A DNA stretch of 64,000 bases from Haliotis asinina. Taxonomy: Eukaryota; Mollusca; Gastropoda; Lepetellida; Haliotidae. The stretch spans positions 25,239,118 through 25,303,117 of the forward strand of contig NC_090280.1 of NCBI RefSeq assembly GCF_037392515.1. Direction: 5' to 3'. This document shows, one piece after another, positions 53,801-64,000 of the stretch. A program made the position numbers and the translations under genes. Every line of letters starts with the position of its first letter. Positions within the stretch are counted from its first letter, which is position 1. Below the pieces are notes generated by a model. That model did not search any database. It was not told the origin of the DNA and worked only from the letters and a program-made list of their open reading frames with translations.

Positions 53801-56800
53801 GCAGACGCATTTGAATCCTTTCTGAATGATAATTTGCATTAGAAGTGATTACACTAGGGTATGTTTTATCTATTTCAGGAGGTAAAGTGTACAGGTGAGG
53901 ACTCTCAATAGCAGATATCTGTTGTCAGTATATCATTTCAAGAACAATGAGAAGACCACAGCGTTTACATACGAGTTAAGGTACAGGTTTAGCCCTACGA
54001 GTTCGGTGTACTCATACAGGTTAAGATATAGGGTCACTCACATATGTTACGGTACAGTTACTCCTACAAGTTAAGGTATAGAGTTTCTCCTATACGTTAA
54101 GGTATAGAGTTTCTCCTACAGGTTAAGATACAGTTTTACTCCTACATGTTAAGGTACACTTTTACTCCTACAAGCTAAGCTGGAGAGTTACTCCTACAAG
54201 TTAATGTACACAGTTACTGATACAAGTTATTATTGGATATTTATATAGCGCACATATCCATGCAACTAGTGCTTGCTCAAGGCCCTGGTATTTGTTACCC
54301 TCGACCATTGGATGTCCGTCTCAGCATCACATCGTATTATCAATCTCAACTCCCTGGGGAGTATACAACTCTTGCTGCCTCTAGGCGCACTGAGTTTATT
54401 GTACAAGCTAAGGTGCAGAGTTACTCCTACAAGTTACGATAGTTTTACTCCTACAAGTTAAGGTACAGTTAACTCCTACAGGTTAAGGTTCAGAGCTCCT
54501 CCTACAAGTTGAGGTACAGTTATACTCCTACAAGTTAAGGTGAAGTTTTACTCTTACAAGTTGAGGTACACTTTTACTCCTACCAGTTAAGGTACAGTTT
54601 TACTCCTACAAGATAAGGTACAGAGTTACTCCAACAAAATACGTTTCAGTGTTTCTCTCATAAGTTAAGGTACTGAAAAGAAAGAAAAGGATACAGGATT
54701 AGCATTGTCGTTTGTACTTTCGAGGTGAGCATTATGACTTCAAGATAATCACAGAAGTGGTTGGTGCCAGGTAGGCTCAGGTAGGTAATATCTAATATCA
54801 GCATTTGCAGCTAACTAATTAAAGGTTGATTTTTTCGAAGTTTAACTTTGCAGTCTGATGTGTGCCGTGTCATGATATGAATTGCTTACTCCTTCACCTC
54901 ATGCATGTCTTTTAGGGCTGGAGACCGCAGTATGGCTGACAACGAAGCACAATTTCAACAAGATCCAAGTGGTAAGTGTTTGAAATCTTGCAAAAGCGTG
55001 TCGGCGCATTCGATCAGCAGACTTATTCGTATACCGTGCGGACTGTATGAATGCACTGCACATCATTCATTGTTCGGAGGGGCGTGGGATAGTCCAGAGA
55101 TTTTTCGTCAGGCCGAGGAAAGTGAGTTTAGTTATACGTCGTTTGTAGCGATTCCAACAATATCTGGACTACACCAGAAATGGATTTCACAAATTGTACT
55201 CAAGTGAGGGATCAAATCCGCATTTTCGCCGAAAGGGGCGAACGCAGTTACCACAAGCTAGTAGCTACCCCACTGTCCCGTTATGCCGAAGACACGGGTT
55301 CGGTGTGCTGAGCGCAACATGTCGCAACAAACAAACGAATAACTGAAAGTAGTGATTATGACATCTGGATAAGATATGTCTGGTAATAGTGACACAGTCA
55401 GTGGTCACATAAAACGTGATATATGTAATTTAAGTATTTTATCGGGAGATGGCGCGAACGCCATTGTACATCAGGTCGCACAAGAAGTAGCAGGGGAAGG
55501 CGGGATTTTTATTAAACTTAATGGGTTATGCACATAGATTTCATGTGGAACTTTTCTTCGTCATTACTCAAGGTCAGTTTATTGAACATGTGTGCAGCAA
55601 CACCCCACAGGTAATAGAACTCCCGACCCCCACTCCCACCCAAGTGCCACACGACACTCCAACCTCTACTTCCACCCAACCGCCGCACACCGTCCGAAAC
55701 CCCACCCCCAACCCCCACCCCTATCCAACCGCCACGCGCCAACGCAACCCCAACCCAATCATCACACACCCCTCCCCTTCCCAACCCCTACCCCTACCTA
55801 ACCGCCACACGCCACGTACTTGTATTTGTATCAAATTCCTTGTACTTGATGTCTGTTTCTAATCAACTTGACCATTTGGAAATCATTCATGGAATATTGT
55901 TATCTTCCGGCTTGCCCGGAAGACAGGACCTGTAATCAAGGAAGATGAATGATGTTCCAATATTAGAAACAAGATAAACCCCATGATATATAAAGTGACC
56001 TTGAACTACATGTTGGGAAAAACACGCGTTCGCAAACAAGCAAGGTGTTCAGACGAAGCAGCTGAAAATCCGCTATAGTTAATCAGCCATACATGACCAG
56101 AGTAATACCAATGCCCTTGTGCTGCATTTCATGTGTCAAGGAGAGGTAGGGTGGCCCATGGCCAGTGGCTAAGCGTTCTCTCGTCAAGTCAGGGTTCCAT
56201 TCCCTTCTTCGGTACAACATGCGAAGTCCATTTCTGGTGTCCCCCTCCGTGACATTGTTGAAAGAATGCTAAAAGCGGCGTAAATCCAAATTTGTTTATT
56301 CATTCATCTACGTCACACACATTATTGGTAGCATGCCGTTTACTGCAGAATAAAGAGTCACTGGAATAACTGTAGGTCGGCCAAATGTTCCACAGGCCGA
56401 GAAAAGCACCATGCGCTGTCGCATATTTTCTGACAAGCCACTCCTTGTGATAAATATTAAGCAAAATTTCATATACATGCACACACAAATGCTTCACTGA
56501 CGTACAATGTAATACTGATTACACAGTTGTTGATTGCAGGGTGCAATGGATGACAAGCAGTGTTTAGGATTGGGTGACAAGCAGTGTTTAGGATTGGGTG
56601 ATTGAATGATAAGCTGTTACGTAATAGATACGTATTTCAAGTAGATCTTTAAGAATCTACAAATACAAGTAATCTACCCCGTGAAAATCTAGATTTGACA
56701 TGCTCTTCACAAAATATTAACGGTTAGACTGTCTGCTTCATTTATGCCTGGCATCATGTCCCAGTGGCTGAAGTCAATGCTCATGATGTTAAACACGAGG

Positions 56801-59553
56801 TTGTCTGGTCGAAGCTCGATGTTACAACCCGCTGTCATAGCTGGAATATTGCTGAGTGCGGTACAAACGCCTATAGAACCATTGATATTATTTCTCCTGG
56901 TAATACTTAGTTTAATAGTTTCTGACTATATACTTCTACCTACAGACCTGTATGCCAAGGTGAACAAAAGGAGAAGGCGCAGGAGAGAAGGTACAGACCA
57001 CCTTTCTATCCTTGTGGTCAGTGAGTATCACCTTAGGTGAGGATCGGTGGGGTAGCCTAGTGGATAAAGCGTTCGCTCGTTACGCTGAAGATCCGGATTC
57101 GATTCTCCATACGGGTTTAATGAAGACCATTTCCGGTGTCCCCGCCGTGATGTTGATGGAATATTGCTGAAAGCGGCGTAAAGCTAATCTCGCTTGAGGT
57201 GATCTATACATGACGTCATCTACACCCCATGACGTCATCTGAGCCCCTAACTATTTACCTCAGCGGTGTGTTCGTTTGTCTTTTCTGTGACAATGTGCGG
57301 ATGGAGGTGCCGTCTAGAGCACTGACATTCACCGTGTTTAATGGCTTTCCTTTGTCATGAAAGAAACTATGGTCATGGGTGCGAATCCCCAAATATGGTT
57401 CTTTCTTTGTCAGCATCAGACCATAGGTGTTGAACACAAGCTGTAGTCGTGTCACTGACGGATGTACAAAAAAAACACTTCAACGAAGGTTTCCACGAAA
57501 CTCGCACTCACACTCGCTGTTTTAGACACCTACTCATCAGGTGTCTTTGTTATAAGAGATTACTGTAAGTTTGACGTCCTACAGAAATTTCACAGCCATC
57601 CTATAGAAGCCTTTTGGGGCCAATTTTCATTAATTTCCAAATGTACATGTTGAATTATTAAGTTACAAACTTGAAAATTCAAGTAAATAAGCTGAAAAAA
57701 GCGAAACCCCTAATGGCCCACCAAGGCTTCAGTACCAATCTCACACATCTCGTCTATAGTTCATTTACTTTGTTCTCTTTTCCACAGTGTCTGATGTTTA
57801 TGCCACGGTACAGAAGGCTCAATGCAAACACTTCATGAACAGATCTTATGCCGGCGCAGGGCCATCGGTAAGTGTGTACAAGAACTGTTTTCCTACAATA
57901 CAAAACTGACAGGAAGATAATTTATTACCATTCAGTCAGTGTGTCGTAAAGACATGGATAAGAAAAGGGCAACGTACGGTGATGAGTGAGTGAGTGAGTT
58001 TGGTTTTACGCCGCTTTCAGCAATATTCCTGCAACATCACCACGGGGGAACTCCAGAAATAGACTTCGTACATTGTACTAATGTGGGTAATCGAACCGGG
58101 GCCTTCGGCGTGAGGAGCGAACGTTTTAACCACTAGGCCACCCCACCGCCCCGTGAGACAATGAATGCATTTGCGAAGATCGATGCTCATTATGTACACC
58201 ATTGATTTTTCTCGTTCATTCATTGACGTCAACTGACCCGTGAAGGTCGCGGGGTAGAATAGGCCTTCAGCAACCCATGCTTGCCATAAAAGGTGACTGT
58301 GCTTGGCGTAAGAGGCGACTAACGGGATCTCGTGGCCAGGCTCGCTGACTTGGTTGACACATGTCATCGATTCCCAACTGCGCAGATCCATGCCCATGTT
58401 GTTGATCACTGGATTGTCTGGTCCAGACAGGAATATTGCTGAGTACGGCGTAAAACTAAACTCACTCACTCACCCATTGACTTCAACTGCTGAGTGTTGC
58501 GTAAAGCACAGCTAACATATCATAAAACATATGTCAACAAAAATATATCTCATCACTTAGTTCACCAGTGGCTGTAGGTTAAACAGAAGAACAAAAAAAA
58601 AAAAAAAAAAAAAAAAAAACAACTCGCAGCTACCAGGTCGAGGCCACAGACAATGTTCTAAAACAATGTTTGCCGGAAGCTGGCAGGGGTAATGGAGGCG
58701 AAGAACGCTCTGTGAGAGCACCAGCGGCGCTTAAAACGTTGATTAAAATATATTTCACGTGAGTAATTGTTAAGTATGAGGTTGGAAATCTGAGAGCACA
58801 ACCCTGTGAGTAAATGTGTGTCTATATTTGATGGTGGCGATATTTTATTTTGACATGAAAAATATTTTTCGGACCGAAGCGAGGGACGTTTGTTGCCAAC
58901 CTTTGCTCGCTTCGCTCGCATATACGAAGACTGGTCAGTTTCGTTCTGCTGCGCAACCCATTTTGCGCTACACTTTGCCTGTGTGTGAAGATATCGTGTG
59001 TTCGGTACATTATCATGTTGTGATCATACATATGTTTGCTGTCTCCAGTCGGAAAATGCAGTTCTAATCGACTATGCAGGACCAGTCGCTGCCGAATACA
59101 ACTGTGGCGAAATGGTAGGTTTTTTGTACATATCCTGTCACGTTCCGGGAAGAGACGTCCGTGATTGGCTGACACAATGCCGAAACGACTCTAATTTGCA
59201 ACGACCTCAAAGAGAACGCATTTTCTGCAGTAGTGAACTGCTTGGTTCAGTAAATGTACCAGGTGCAGATTTGGGTTCAGTCACGGAATAAATTCCCCTT
59301 ATAGAAAAGTTAGACATTTGTAAGTGCAGTTGTGTTAAAATTTCAGAATGATGATGGTCTGACCTACGCCGACCTTGCCCTTGAATCGCCTACCCTGATC
59401 GACGGCAAACCAATCATACATAGAAGGGAGGAGCCTGTGGTTTATGAACAGATTGACTTCGCCCTCACCCCCGGGCCACAGCTTCCGGACAAGATATGGG
59501 AGGTGGAAGAGCAGGAGGAGAAGGAGGACAGACGACAGTGCCTCTGGGAGTGA
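50713..59553 (+). CDS. Ig-domain type I membrane receptor with ITIM-type tail, 11 exons
   Basis: My model joins exons 50713-50851, 50984-51337, 51522-51821, 52862-53125, 53584-53709, 53879-53894, 54916-54971, 56946-56990, 57788-57867, 59049-59114 and 59347-59553. All use GT/AG, phases agree throughout, and the sum is 1,653 nt (550 codons plus stop). Order: signal peptide, three Ig domains, a transmembrane helix, and a tail of about 170 residues. Tail tyrosines include DLYAKV, DVYATV, LTYADL and VVYEQI. The last two fit the ITIM consensus (I/V/L/S-x-Y-x-x-L/V/I), with 26 residues from Tyr to Tyr. By analogy with vertebrate inhibitory receptors this predicts recruitment of SH2 phosphatases at the haemocyte or epithelial surface. 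Ligand unknown. The introns hold many SINEs. No close named orthologue recognised. Confidence 0.8.
50984..51337 (+). CDS. Ig receptor exon 2: V-like Ig domain
   Basis: Acceptor 'cgtatacag', donor GTAAGC at 51338. The strand F motif DAGTYYCQG is clear. The usual strand-B cysteine is Met (NMTM), and a Cys sits two residues before the core Trp (YCVWVNG), so the disulfide is non-canonical. Several N-glycosylation sites (NVT, NGS, NNS). Confidence 0.8.
51522..51821 (+). CDS. Ig receptor exon 3: second Ig domain
   Basis: Acceptor 'cgttcacag', donor GTGAGT at 51822; a 300-nt symmetric phase-1 exon. Canonical B-strand GENVTLTC, Trp in YIWRRDG, and F-strand GDIYSCQV. Confidence 0.9.
52862..53125 (+). 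CDS. Ig receptor exon 4: third Ig domain
   Basis: Acceptor 'atattccag', donor GTAAGG at 53126; a 264-nt symmetric phase-1 exon. LTVICSADCNPACTVTWW shows the core Cys and Trp plus an extra cysteine pair; F-strand SGQYTCHV. Confidence 0.9.
53584..53709 (+). CDS. Ig receptor exon 5: transmembrane segment
   Basis: Acceptor 'aatgttgcag', donor at 53710. Encodes PIVPVTAACSVLIVVIAFVI plus VAVVF and the stop-transfer RRNRTKK; 126 nt, phase 1. Confidence 0.85.
53879..53894 (+). CDS. Ig receptor exon 6: 16-nt microexon
   Basis: Acceptor 'tctatttcag', donor GTGAGG at 53895. Encodes GGKVYR across the junctions and shifts phase from 1 to 2. The in-phase fit on both sides is the main support. Confidence 0.6.
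53970..54680. repeat. Minisatellite in intron 6, unit about 20-25 bp
   Basis: Some 20 diverged copies of 'ttactcctacaagttaaggt' plus 'acag', interrupted at 54230-54400 by unrelated sequence. Confidence 0.85.
54916..54971 (+). CDS. Ig receptor exon 7: cytoplasmic tail
   Basis: Acceptor 'tgtcttttag', donor GTAAGT at 54972. Encodes AGDRSMADNEAQFQQDPS; takes phase 2 in and gives phase 1 out. Confidence 0.65.
55118..55300 (-). mobile_element. SINE, family 1, old copy in intron 7
   Basis: Reverse copy beginning gtgagtttagttatacgtcg; 'ccagaaatggatttcaca' and 'cgaacgcagttaccacaa' match the family. Strongly diverged. Confidence 0.55.
55615..55810. repeat. C/A-rich low-complexity tract
   Basis: Imperfect repeats of 'cccacccaaccgccacac'-like words; not coding. 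Confidence 0.7.
56145..56290 (+). mobile_element. SINE, family 1, in intron 7
   Basis: Contains 'gtccatttctggtgtccccc' and 'aatgctaaaagcggcgtaaa'; the tRNA-like head near 56155-56210 is degenerate. Confidence 0.65.
56762..56865 (+). mobile_element. SINE, family 2, fragment
   Basis: Matches the 3' half: 'atgctcatgatgtt...ttgtctggtcgaagctcgat' and 'gctggaatattgctgagtgc'. Confidence 0.6.
56946..56990 (+). CDS. Ig receptor exon 8: tail with DLYAKV and basic cluster
   Basis: Acceptor 'cctacag', donor GTACAG at 56991. Encodes DLYAKVNKRRRRRRE; 45 nt, phase 1. The YxxV motif lacks the hydrophobic -2 residue of a strict ITIM. Confidence 0.65.
57046..57195 (+). mobile_element. tRNA-derived SINE, family 1, best copy
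   Basis: The head 'ggtagcctagtggataaagc' is A-box-like and 'ggattcgattctcc' is B-box-like. The body is 'ccatttccggtgtccccgcc' and the tail 'tgctgaaagcggcgtaaagc'. Lies in intron 8. Confidence 0.75.
57788..57867 (+). CDS. Ig receptor exon 9: tail with DVYATV
   Basis: Acceptor 'ttttccacag', donor GTAAGT at 57868; phase 1 in, phase 0 out. Contains SDVYATVQKA and a second Tyr (RSYAGAG). Confidence 0.7.
57983..58143 (-). mobile_element. SINE, family 1, in intron 9
   Basis: Reverse copy: gagtgagtttggttttacgc at one end and 'accactaggccaccccacc' at the other, including a B-box-like 'aatcgaaccg'. Confidence 0.75.
58246..58478 (+). mobile_element. SINE, family 2, in intron 9
   Basis: Same head, body and (ctca)n tail as 5214-5487, with a short deletion before 'ggaatattgctgagtacggc'. 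Confidence 0.75.
58594..58619. repeat. Poly-A run, about 26 bases
   Basis: Homopolymer in intron 9; might mark the end of a retroposed sequence, but I see no matching element. Confidence 0.85.
59049..59114 (+). CDS. Ig receptor exon 10: tail with IDYAGPV and EYNCGEM
   Basis: Acceptor 'gctgtctccag', donor GTAGGT at 59115; 66 nt, phase 0. Two tyrosines, neither a strict ITIM. Confidence 0.65.
59347..59553 (+). CDS. Ig receptor exon 11: tail end with two ITIM-type motifs
   Basis: Acceptor 'aaaatttcag', stop TGA at 59551. Encodes GLTYADLALESP, then REEPVVYEQIDFAL, and a highly acidic, Glu-rich end. Both LTYADL and VVYEQI meet the ITIM consensus. Confidence 0.8.
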   Translation, partial: NDDGLTYADLALESPTLIDGKPIIHRREEPVVYEQIDFALTPGPQLPDKIWEVEEQEEKEDRRQCLWE

Positions 59554-59780
59554 AGATGAATGAACCTTGAGAATCTACAGCTGCAGGACAAGACCATGGA
59601 TCTGGAAGAGATGGATTAAGGAGGCAGTGCTTCTCGGAGTGAAGAATAAAGAACTTTGAGAATCTCCAGCCGGACAAGACCTTTCGAAATTGAAGAGCTG
59701 GACGAGGGAGGCTGTGCTTCTGGGAGTGAAGATGGAAGACACTTGCGAATCTTCAGCTGCCAGACAAGACCTGGGAGGCT
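59554..59780 (+). repeat. Degenerate repeats in the receptor 3' region
   Basis: About 60-70-bp diverged copies of 'agtgaagatg...gaatctccagc...acaagacc' follow the stop codon. They are related to the final coding segment (ctgggagtgaagatgaatg), as if the end of the last exon had been tandemly copied. Confidence 0.5.
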
Positions 59781-59889
59781 GAATAGGGAGTAGAGGAGAA
59801 TCTCAAGGTTACATTGCGAAACATAATTAGCATTTGATGGAATCATTTAGATAAGCAAATATACTTTCAAAGCTGAATAAGAGCATTGG

Positions 59890-59895
<6 letters not shown>

Positions 59896-59926
<31 letters not shown>

Positions 59927-59990
59927 TGGGTGTGTGTGTGGATGCGTGCGTGCGTCCGTGCGTCCGTGCGTCCGTGTGTGTGGAACTATT
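59896..59990. repeat. (GA)n and (GT)n/(GCGT)n microsatellite
   Basis: Simple repeats; the reverse open frame (Ser-Leu run) is not a gene. Confidence 0.9.
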
Positions 59991-60480
59991 GGCTTCTGTA
60001 TAATGATCCTCGGTAGTAAAGAAACTGAATCCAGTGGTCCTTTTGTGAATTAGGTACATTACAAGTATTCACAACTGAGGAACATTACATGTATATATTC
60101 CCAAACTGGCGTATTTTTAAGGGGATACCCCGTCGAGAGTGTATCTGCCTGTTTTCAGTTAAACTGGTATTTTTATCGACAAGGTTGTGCACTGGCCGTA
60201 AGGAGAGAAATAATAGCTTATAATTCGCCTCCAAAGGCGACCAGTTTACTTATGCAATATCATGACATTATTGTCTTCCCCCATACGTAGTAGGGAATCT
60301 ACCTGTTTTATTTTGTCGAATTCCACTAAGTCGTGAAAGTATTTTGTCAAACGGTTGTTTCTTTTCTGGAATTCATATAACGTTTAGCATGTTATTGTTC
60401 ATATACTATAAGCACCTAGTCTTTATAGAGACTTGGCAGGTTGTGTTTTTGAGTTCATACAACATTTGGCATCTTGCTGT

Positions 60481-60633
60481 TCATATAGGTTATGCATCTT
60501 GTTTTTCATAAAGGTCTAACCATCTTGCTGATCATATAGGTTATGCATCTTGTTTTTCATACAAGGCTAACCATCTTGCTGTTCATATAGGTTATGCATC
60601 TTGTTTTTCATACAAGGCTAACCATCTTGCTGT
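60481..60633. repeat. 51-bp tandem repeat, three copies
   Basis: Units start at 60481, 60532 and 60583 (tcatataggttatgcatctt...). Related shorter words precede at 60390-60480. Confidence 0.9.
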
Positions 60634-60963
60634 TCATACATGGCCGGCATCTTGGTATTTGAATAGGCATGACGTATTGCCTCTCTGGTCGGCATTCTAG
60701 AAGTTAAGAACATGAAGAATGAGGATATGTATTACGGAGGTACAACTTCATTATGCTTTGCTAGGCAACGAGATTAGAATCTATGTCGAACGTCGCCTAT
60801 ACTGAATAAAGAGGTCGTAAGTCTATTTCAAGGTCTAGAAGTTACGGTGACCTTAGCGTTACGACAGTCTTGAGTCTTTGTTAAGGTATGGAAGTTACGA
60901 TCGCCTTACTGCTTAGTTTGTGCTACTTCTATGTTAAGCTCTGAGATCATCTGAAGTGTATGA

Positions 60964-61083
60964 TAAGGTATTGGGGACGGTATACGTGTCACTGATGTTA
61001 TGTTGAGGTATTGGGGACGGTAAACGTGCCACTGATGTTATGGTAAGGTGTGGGGGACGGTATACGTGTCACTGATGTTCATG
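60964..61083. repeat. 40-bp tandem repeat, three copies
   Basis: 'ttggggacggtatacgtgtc' or close variants at 60971, 61011 and 61051; exact 40-bp period. Confidence 0.9.
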
Positions 61084-61751
61084 TTGACATTGACATGTCG
61101 TCATCTCAGTATGTATAAACAATTCAAAACTGCATGGAAGTTAGCTGTGTTCCTTTTGGGTATTGAAATATATGTAAAGGAGGGTGTTATCTGCAACTTT
61201 TTCGAAATGTCGCATTGAAGAATAACTGGTGTATTCATTCTTGGCACCGTGTCCAGAAGTAGTGAACTAGCCAGCGTAAAGTCTAACACTACAGTCACAC
61301 AGGCTTTGCCGTTATTAATTTATTATATTAATCGGAATTTTTTTCTCTCCCATGGAGAACTGGGCCTCCTTCCACGAAACTCTTAGTGATCGTAAGTCAC
61401 TAAGGTTAAAGAAAGGGAGTTAAGGTTTACCTTAGTAAAGGTTGCTATGTGAAAGAAGCCCCCATGGCATGCTGTAGTTGGTTTCCATACATATTCTACT
61501 AGTCGTTAAACATGGAATGTGCCAATCCTCAAATTATTTTTATTCTGTATTTGCTATTTTGCAATACCTGTTTATGGTAAATAAATGTTTGAGCAAATAT
61601 ATAGTCTTCCATTTTTTGTCACACTCGGCAAAACCACCGAAAGGGTCTGTGACGCCCAGGCATTCTGGCAACAAGTTTCCCAACTACTCATTGGTACAAT
61701 ACTATAAAGGGATACATATGTGCCTACTGTTAAGTTCCAGCTGTCCGTGTG

Positions 61752-61875
61752 TGAGTGAGTTTAGGTTTAAGCCGCTTTTAGCAATGTCCCAGCAATATCC
61801 CGACGGGGACCACCAAATGGGCTTCACACATTGCACCCATGTGCGGAATCGGCGTGACGGTCTTAGGAGTGACAT
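61752..61875 (-). mobile_element. SINE, family 1, partial
   Basis: Reverse copy: gtgagtttaggtttaagccg, 'agcaatatcccgacgggg' and 'ttcacacattgcacccatg'. Confidence 0.7.
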
Positions 61876-62629
61876 TATAACATCTATTCTATCACCTTAT
61901 GTTTGTCGTCGGAGGGGACTATAACTGAATCGTAAAGAAGGAATGTTACTTCATGCCTATCATTGCCTCAAACAGTTGTTTGATCGAGATATCACTTTGT
62001 AGATTAACCTGATTTTACTCTATAAGACAGTCTTGTATTCATTGTTCATCATGGCGTGTTTTACTCGGATGTAGCCTGGGTGGGTTCGGTTTAACTTGAA
62101 GAATTGTGAATTACAATGTAAATCAGCTGTAGTTTCGTGAGAACACCTCCCGCCAAGGCCTTGCTCAAAAGCACGATCTTAACAGTGAAACCATCTCATA
62201 CACGAGGTTGTCAACACACTCGTAGTCTTAAGACTGCTTTGCAGGAACCAGATAATGGATTTCAGGAAGCACATGCATGTATTTTGTATGAGTGTGGTAA
62301 CTAATTCATAGTCACAAACGAATCGCAGGGTTATCCTTTCCCAGACCCGTCTAGTCCGTAAGTCAATATTCTGCGTAAATTGGATGATAGCCACGGCAGC
62401 AGACCTTATTGTCATGACAACGCATCCTGTCTCAAAAGAGAATCGTTTACACCATATAACCATATAACTACACATATGGCGGGTCACGATGACCTTAGTG
62501 ATACAAAGCTAATACCCTCATGCCGTCATTGATCTGCATGCTATTGACACGAAATGAGAACTCTACAAATCTAGTTGATCGTACCGTAATTATGCCTTTA
62601 TTATACCAATAAGCCTTTTAGGGTCGTGC

Positions 62630-62806
62630 GTTTTTATTCTTGAAATTACAGGATACTAAGTTGAAATTGCAAGATACATATTACATATATGTTGAACTAC
62701 ATATGTTAAGATTTTAAGTTGAAATCTCGGGATTGTTATCTAGATATTTTAACTTAATATCTTGAAATTTCAGTTTAGTATCTTGAAATTGTCAAGAAAA
62801 AACTTC
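62630..62806. repeat. Short inverted-repeat element (MITE-like)
   Basis: The left part 'ttcttgaaattacaggatac' pairs imperfectly with the inverse of the right part ('gtatcttgaaattgtcaaga'). 'aagttgaaat' words recur between them. No clear target duplication. Confidence 0.45.
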
Positions 62807-63183
62807 GAATAACCCCATACGGCTTCCGTGTAAAAGGCCTCTACACAGCTTTGAATTTGCGGATTTTCTTCATTCGAACTTTCAGTAATATATAAAAACC
62901 TGAGTGTTCCTCTACAGTTGCCTAAATATTCAGACCTCGAGTGTTATGTGGGTCAAATTTCCTTCCTTGTATCAGACCGGACAAAGCTGCCTCACAGCGA
63001 ATAACTCATCCATGGGTGTCCCTTGTGACCTTACACATCATGCGAAACTACCCCAAACAACCCACGTCTGCTTAAAAAACAAACATTTCCTTATTCGTTA
63101 TTTATCAAGGCTGCTATCAATTTCTACGTTAGTTTTGGAGAAAGACCATTGTTCCGAAGTTACACATTTTCTCTGAAAGGGGG

Positions 63184-63420
63184 TTTGATTGACGGCTGCT
63201 TAACTGCGCACTCAATATTCCAGTTATATGGCAGCGGTCTGTAAATAATCGTATCTGATTCAGACTATCCAGTGATGAACAGCATGAGCATCGATCTAGC
63301 CAGCAGGGATACCATGACTTATGTCAACAAGCCTGACCATCCTATTCCGTTAGTCAACTCTTATGACAAGCATGGGTTATTGATGACTAATTCTAACTCG
63401 GATCTTCACGGGTATTTCTT
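63184..63420 (-). mobile_element. SINE, family 2, reverse copy
   Basis: Contains 'cactcaatattccagttata', 'gtgatgaacagcatgagcat' and 'ggatcttcacgggta', the inverse of the family 2 landmarks. Confidence 0.7.
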
Positions 63421-63494
63421 AGTGAGGTCTTTTAAAAGCTAACCCATTAAACATGTGTTCTGACTGAACTCATAAATGAGTGAATGGGTGAGTG

Positions 63495-63625
63495 AGTGAG
63501 TGAGTGAGATTTCAGCTTTACGACGCATTTATGGATATTCCCTCATGCACAAGAAATGGGCTTCACACATTGTACCCATGTGGAGAAACGAACACGGGTC
63601 CTCGGAGAGACGCTCTAATAACTGG
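63495..63625 (-). mobile_element. SINE, family 1, diverged reverse copy
   Basis: 'gagtgagatttcagctttac', 'agaaatgggcttcacacatt' and 'gtacccatgtgg' match the family. Confidence 0.6.
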
Positions 63626-64000
63626 GTACATGAATTCGTATGCAAAGGCAAGAATAAAAAAAATGCACACTGTTCAGCATAATATGCTTTTGAATACGTC
63701 AGCTGCACAGCAGTGTCAAACCATAGCAATGGTTTCCACAAAACGATTGTGTGCAGCAGTATAAATGATCAATATTGCATAGAACTCATGTGCTCACAAT
63801 TCTCAGCTGTCGGGCAGGGTTAAGTTAATGCGACAACTGTAATATGTTAATTTCGCCCAAATTGTAAGTTTAGGATTGAAAGAAAATTAATCCATCTGGG
63901 TGGTTATAATTCATATCCTCGTCTTTGATCTCGTTAGCACATCCACCTGAACGTATGCATGGGTGAGAGAGAAAATTCACTTTATTACCACTTGTATCTA
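63626..64000. other. No supported feature
   Basis: AT-rich; short open frames without domains. Confidence 0.4.

Noticed and set aside
55521..55862. 113-codon Pro/Thr-rich frame in receptor intron 7 as an exon
   Set aside because: It arises from a C/A-rich low-complexity tract and lacks splice signals in phase with the receptor.

Overview
This is a eukaryotic, intron-containing, repeat-rich window. The most likely source is a marine gastropod, probably abalone-like (Haliotis). That guess rests on many short interspersed repeats with the tail motif 'gcggcgtaaaac...ctcactcactcac', which I associate with vetigastropod DNA. It also rests on a C2H2 zinc-finger gene, an immunoglobulin receptor gene with phase-consistent introns, and several animal transposon families (Polinton, Tc1/mariner, Ty3/gypsy, LINE). 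There are no bacterial operons.

Layout. (1) 1-9384: mostly gene-free, with a minus-strand C2H2 zinc-finger gene at about 4.9-7.65 kb. Its apparent C-terminal coding extension is split by a SINE. (2) 9385-32050: a large inverted repeat (palindrome) with arms of about 4.25 kb around a 289-bp spacer (27517-27805). The left arm is interrupted by a complete 13,853-bp Polinton/Maverick element (11313-25165) with 329-bp terminal inverted repeats and a 5-bp target duplication (CACAA). The right arm preserves the empty insertion site at 30136-30140. (3) 32051-39036: decayed repeats. These include an unidentified degenerate gene, two solo LTRs, two Tc1/mariner elements and microsatellites. (4) 39037-49538: a Ty3/gypsy-type LTR retrotransposon whose integrase lies upstream of reverse transcriptase (Gmr1-like order). 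It is broken by a LINE, an LTR-like piece and a palindromic tRNA-like element. (5) 50.7-59.55 kb: an 11-exon gene for a type I membrane receptor with three Ig domains and a tyrosine-rich tail carrying two ITIM-type motifs. (6) 59.55-64 kb: repeats and no supported gene.

The Polinton encodes the expected virus-like set: protein-primed family B DNA polymerase, retroviral-type integrase, FtsK/HerA-type packaging ATPase and a major capsid protein. It adds a compact set of membrane and structural proteins, including a tandem paralogous pair. The genes abut or overlap. Every gene is open except the polymerase, which has one in-frame TGA at 22344-22346. The two TIRs differ at only three positions by my count, so the insertion looks young. 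No adenain-type protease was recognised. A palindromic GGGGGTACCCCC-type motif recurs in several genes and is read in all three frames.

The items most worth following are the ITIM-bearing molluscan Ig receptor, the nested Polinton-in-palindrome with its built-in empty site, the dispersed GC palindrome inside the Polinton genes, and the Gmr1-like retrotransposon.
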